From NCBI RefSeq assembly GCF_003369915.1, contig NC_046676.1, forward strand, positions 8,649,501 to 8,713,500: a DNA stretch of 64,000 nt. The letters run 5' to 3'. A program made the translations under genes and the position numbers. Origin of the DNA: Drosophila miranda. Taxonomy: Eukaryota > Arthropoda > Insecta > Diptera > Drosophilidae. The stretch's first letter is position 1. Each line of letters begins with the position of its first letter. Below the pieces are notes generated by a model. The model saw nothing but the letters and a program-made list of their open reading frames with translations. It was not told the DNA's origin and made no database searches. Below are positions 60,607-64,000 of the stretch, piece by piece.

Positions 60607-60850
60607 GATTTATCGTTAAAATATTCCGTCCGACCCTCAGAAATATACCAAAATATACCGTCTCATTTTAAGCTATACCGTAAATATACTGACGAATTCA
60701 AGTTATTATTATACATATTCCTCGATTTTGATATTCCGTAGAATATTACTAGCTAGATAGAACTTTCAGGCCTGTCCACATAATTTTATCCGATTAATGA
60801 ATTAATTTTCTACTTGACTGGCTTATTAAATACTTGACTTTGATTGTTTT
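60607..60850 (+). repeat. dispersed repeat copy carrying the TECPR2-like promoter
   Basis: This aligns with the reverse complement of 46,866-47,080. It contains two Motif-6-like words readable on the minus strand: ACGGTATATTTT at 60,661-60,650 and ACGGAATATTTT at 60,629-60,618. Because it ends about 25 bases before the ATG of the TECPR2-like gene, transcription of that gene must start inside it unless a distant 5' exon exists. Confidence 0.8.
60618..60661 (-). promoter_or_regulatory. Motif 6-type core promoter of the TECPR2-like gene
   Basis: Two Motif 6 words on the minus strand lie 36-79 bases upstream of the ATG. The downstream one has one mismatch. No Motif 1 site is present at the place where the ENKD1-like promoter has one. 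Confidence 0.45.
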
Positions 60851-60905
60851 TGGCTCAATTTTGGTTCCTTAACAACAATATAGCTTCTCGTATGATGAAA
60901 AACCG

Positions 60906-61415
60906 AACTTAGCCCACTTAAGCCCCCTCTATTTAAATAGTTCAACTACTTGAGGTAAATGACGGAAAATATTAACGATTGTAAATTCTCCTTGTAGATT
61001 CAAGCCTTCTTTCCTGCGCAAAAAACTAGTCAATTTTCATTATTTTCGGTAGAAAATTGAAATACCCCCTTGGCTTATAATAGGTTAATCGTTCTCCGTC
61101 AAGGATTGGAAACCATATTGTTTCGTCGAATATTAATAGCTAGATAGGACATTTAGCCATGCCGATTAATCAATTTTTTCTTAACTGGCTTATTTTATAT
61201 ACTGGTTTTTATTGGATCTTGTTGAAAAAAAGGTTTTAGCGAAATAGGTCAAACAAAAAAAGGTTTTAACGGGTCAAACAAAACGAAAGAGGATAGTCGT
61301 TTATATTGCTCAATTTAGAGATTCCGTTGAATAATTCTGGCTAACTAAAACCCTTAGTTCTGCCAACATAATTTTAGGCCATTGGTGAAATAATTTTCTA
61401 CAAGATTGTCTTGTT
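60906..61415 (+). repeat. dispersed repeat, further copies in tandem
   Basis: The segment 60,906-61,195 matches copy 1 (45,300 onward) on the same strand. A second partial unit at 61,308-61,415 (GATTCCGTTGAATAATTCTGGCTAACT, CTGCCAACATAATTTTA in order) matches 60,728-60,840 and 45,655-45,745. Together with 60,607-60,850 it forms a roughly 800-base repeat-rich block between the TECPR2-like gene and the gene relics. Confidence 0.7.
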
Positions 61416-61559
61416 TTTAGTCCTTGCTTTTATTGTATTTTGACTAAAACAAGATTTAAACAAAATAGTTCAACAAAAAAACAGTCGCAATGTTGCTGGT
61501 ATTTTAAGACATGTTGCGTGTAGGCCGTAGTATAGGCCTTTGTATACCCTATTTCATTC

Positions 61560-61800
61560 ATTTTATATGAAGATCTTCTTTGAGCCAAACAAATCAGTGA
61601 CATCATACTGGTCGTCATCATCAAACAGAGTTTTTTCTAACTAATCTCTCTGAGAGTTTGTTCGGCTGCATCGATGTCTTGACAAATATATCATCTTAAT
61701 CCAGATCATCGTCATCAAATAGGGAGGATTTAAATTTTTGTTCTGGTGGCTTTGGCTTTGGCGAAAAGGAGCTTAGGATGTCATCTTCCGGTTCTTCGGT
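61560..61800 (-). pseudogene. FAM21/WASHC2 gene relic
   Basis: On the minus strand the piece SPKPKPPEQKFKSSLFDDDD is followed by an in-frame stop, then DDIFVK, then after a frame change LFDDDDQYDVTDLFGSKK. These LFDDDD/DLFGSKK units are the LFa-type acidic repeats of FAM21, the WASH complex subunit. The stop codon and frameshift make it a relic. Confidence 0.65.
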
Positions 61801-61879
61801 TTCGCAGGCTTTTTGGGAGGAGGCAATCTTGATCTCCTGCGAGATGAGCATGGAAACAAGGGATGGGATTACACATTTG

Positions 61880-62115
61880 TCCCCATATTCGTTGCATACT
61901 TGCTCTTTCCATCGATTCGCTAGCCATGGGCATAGTAGATCATATCGGACTGTTGGTCCAGGGACAGCGCCGTGACTCCTTCCAGCTTGTACGACAGCCG
62001 CAAACTGCCATCGACTGAATGATGCCCGGATAATGGCCTGATGGCTGACAACATCTGTCCAGAAGAACAGACGCCATGCATGCACGGCAATGTTGCGAGG
62101 ATTCTGCGAGTTCGC
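61880..62115 (-). pseudogene. LDL-receptor class B (YWTD propeller) gene relic
   Basis: On the minus strand NPRNIAVHAWRLFFWTD and HQAIIRASF match the YWTD propeller repeat. After a one-base frame change the same repeat continues as DGSLRLSYKLEGVTALSLD and SDMIYYAHG, followed by a stop codon and RIDGKSKYATN. A pyrimidine tract and TTTTAG acceptor precede it, so it seems copied from genomic DNA with intron sequence. The parent receptor cannot be named. Confidence 0.65.
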
Positions 62116-62169
62116 CCAGGAAGCTAAAAGAGGCAACGTTTTAGAATAGGAGAGAGAGCTTCAGTCTGT

Positions 62170-62405
62170 CGTAGCGGGAGGGATGCAGGGCACGTCCTTG
62201 TCGACATCTGCGTGATTGGCCAAGGCTCCACCGAAACTAGGCATCACATTGACTGCTTCGCTGGCTTTAGGATGATGGTGTTGCCGGTAACCCAGTTTCA
62301 GCGATGGTCTGCTCTGTGGTCGGATGAATGGTTTGAAATGTTTTGCCCGATTTGCTCTTGTGCCACTTACTTTTTGATGAACAGTCCGTGTAGAACACCT
62401 TCAGG
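62170..62405 (-). pseudogene. aldehyde dehydrogenase gene relic
   Basis: On the minus strand KWHKSKSGKTFQTIHPTTEQ and TIAE match the N-terminal part of class 1/2 aldehyde dehydrogenases. It then passes, with deletions and frame changes, into pieces like the mid-protein segments ATGNTIVLKPA and VNVxPxFGxALANHxDVDK (here VNVMPSFGGALANHADVDKD). The pieces are far apart in a normal enzyme, so internal deletion is certain. Confidence 0.7.
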
Positions 62406-62559
62406 TTGGTCTATTAACTGAGGCAGGGCGGAGTAGTCGGCCACAGCTGCGGTAAAGGGCGCCGCTGGGCTTTAAAACGGCCGTCCACGGAAAATCTAAT
62501 ATAAACATTACTTTGTTTTGTTCGTCAATTGAGAAGGCAGTGCTTCGATAAGTCGCGAC

Positions 62560-62692
62560 AGCTGATCGCTGGTGGTGGGAGTTTCTCAATATCGAAATAA
62601 TAATCGAATCCAAAGTATCGATGCCGATAACAACTTCTCTGTTGCCAGATGGTTGGAAAAGGATCACATCTGGCAGCGCCAGACTATCGATA
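62560..62692 (+). promoter_or_regulatory. Pex13: candidate Pex13 promoter with DRE
   Basis: A perfect DNA replication-related element core TATCGATA lies at 62,685-62,692, with several further ATCGAT/TATCGA words at 62,585-62,710 and a CAGCTGAT E-box-like word near 62,561. DRE and E-box motifs mark Drosophila housekeeping promoters. It is about 290 bases before the Pex13 ATG. Confidence 0.5.
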
Positions 62693-62980
62693 ACATTAAG
62701 TATCGAAACTGTTGGACATATTTATTATTAAAAAAAATTTCACCAATTAAATTTCTGCCCCTGTTTGCAGTCGTCGTGTACGAAAACAGAAGTGAGCTAA
62801 TTGGCAAAACAATAGCAGCCCCACCCGCACACACCACATCACTCTACCACATAGTTGAATACGACAAGGCGGAGATAAAAGTACAACAGTACCTCCCCCC
62901 GCTCGCTACTCATTTGGGGTAAAGTTCACAAAGCCCATTGCCAACGGCGGAGCTACATACGACAGTTTTTAGCTATCGCC

Positions 62981-63893
62981 ATGGCCGACAACAATAATCT
63001 TCGCAACGCTGTGATCAACGAGGCGCCTTTAGTGCCGCCGACGAGTATTGTTGGACCCGGATTTTCCAGTGGGCCTCCGCCAGATGCAGTGCTGCGCACT
63101 CCCTTCGCCGGTAATGTGCGTGCTCTACCAAACCTCGCCCCACCACTTCCACTGTCGCCGTTTCAACAGACGCAATATGGATATGGCGGAGCATATGGAA
63201 ACAATAGCTACGCTGGTGGCTATGGCGGCTACAACACGGGAGGAGGATTCGGAGGAGGATATGGAGGAATGGGCCAATTTGGTAGCGGTTGGGGAGCTCC
63301 GTACAGGTCGTATTGCGGTGACTTTGGCGGAGGCTACAACAGATTTGGCGGTATGGGGGGCATTGATCCGGAACAGCGATTCATCCAGATGGCCGAGGCA
63401 AGCTCGCGTCCAGCGTTCCAGAGTATAGAGTCCTTAGTATCGGCCATTGGGAACATTGCCTCCATGCTGGACTCGACATTCTTTGCGTTAACGAGCTCAT
63501 TTCGGGCCATTCTCGGCGTGGCAGCGAACTTTGGACGTCTGCGCAGCGTTTTTGCGCAGTTCTGGACGACATTTACCATCTTCCGAGGGCTGAAATGGAT
63601 CTACAGAAAGTGAGTAGCAATCGGAAAGAGATTTAACACTGGCTTTACTGAACGTACTTGTAGGATTCTTTTCTGGCTGCGATTATCGAATTTGGATCCT
63701 TCTTCGGAGGCCTTCAAGAAGGCCTTTGCTGAAGCTCTCAACGAAAACCATAGTCAGGTCGGAGGGGGACCACAGCCTCCGCGAAAAAGAAATTCGCCCT
63801 GGCCGGTATTAGCCTTCATAAGCTTTATATTCACGGCTCCCTATCTGATCATGAAGCTGTTGGGCTCGGTAACGAACACGGCCCAGGAGGAAG
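62981..63893 (+). CDS. Pex13: peroxin 13 (5' part; continues beyond the window)
   Basis: Peroxisomal membrane protein of the import docking complex. Two exons in the window join in frame, 62981-63609 and 63664-63893, giving 286 codons plus one base. The N-terminus is Pro- and Gly/Tyr/Asn-rich (YGGYNTGGGFGGGYGG), as in other Pex13 proteins. The conserved membrane-domain part includes RPAFQSIESLVSAIGNIASMLDSTFFA and the segment WPVLAFISFIFTAPYLIMKLL. The SH3 domain that binds Pex5 and Pex14 is not in the window. The frame would stop at 63,899-63,901, but a GTACAT donor at 63,894 allows splicing in phase 1 to a downstream SH3 exon, which is the likely structure. Confidence 0.9.
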
Positions 63894-64000
63894 GTACATA
63901 AACCTTATGCACATTGCACACTTGCTTTATCTAATCGCGAGCACTTTGCTCTCGCCATGTGCTATTAATCTGGCCGATAAGCCGTGAGAAATGTGATAAG

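Noticed and set aside
1-64000. tRNA genes and CRISPR arrays
   Set aside because: No GGTTCGAANCC-type B box with a matching A box was found by eye, and there are no regularly spaced repeats. A tRNAscan run would be decisive.

Overview
The window is a piece of a Drosophila autosome. Short phase-conserved introns, GT-AG splice sites, CA/GA microsatellites and gene-for-gene matches to D. melanogaster proteins (eye PKC inaC, the CG6472 lipase, insect i-type lysozymes, eEF1beta, fa2h, Inos, Pex13) all show this. Several of these genes belong to Muller element C. The high protein similarity, combined with a gene order that I believe differs from melanogaster (a 53E-type block next to Inos/Pex13), suggests another Sophophora species. 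An obscura-group fly is my guess; the species is inference.

Layout. Positions 1-12,995 show no convincing gene and hold microsatellites and small repeats. A complete inaC gene (11 coding exons, minus strand) occupies 12,996-15,910. A long plus-strand gene for a RING-finger protein has its first coding exon at 20,282-20,431 and the rest at 35,249-37,520. Its 14.8-kb first intron contains the complete CG6472-type lipase gene on the other strand (29,292-32,952). Four tandem minus-strand i-type lysozyme-like genes follow (38,849-44,054), then eEF1beta (44,397-45,176). fa2h (45,974-49,238, minus) carries in its large intron a plus-strand gene resembling human ENKD1 (47,222-48,630). After about 4 kb without genes come Inos (53,196-56,414, minus), a TECPR2-like WD40 gene (58,230-60,582, minus) and the 5' part of Pex13 (62,981 to beyond the window, plus).

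The least expected part is the non-genic DNA around 45.3-47.1 kb and 60.6-62.4 kb. A dispersed repeat family occurs there in at least four diverged copies. Two copies lie in matching orientation directly upstream of two unrelated genes (ENKD1-like and TECPR2-like) and carry the core-promoter motif ACGGTATATTTT, so the repeat probably supplies their promoters. Beside one copy lie decayed, same-strand fragments of three unrelated genes: an aldehyde dehydrogenase, an LDL-receptor YWTD propeller and FAM21/WASHC2. A separate 213-bp palindromic MITE with a TA target duplication lies upstream of Inos.

Functionally the genes are a mixed set: photoreceptor signalling (inaC), lipid and membrane metabolism (lipase, fa2h, Inos, Pex13), autophagy or trafficking (TECPR2-like), translation (eEF1beta), and secreted i-type lysozymes that lack the muramidase catalytic residues. 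There is no operon-like organisation. Exon structures were assembled by hand from splice sites and reading-frame phase; every gene described as complete closes exactly in frame.
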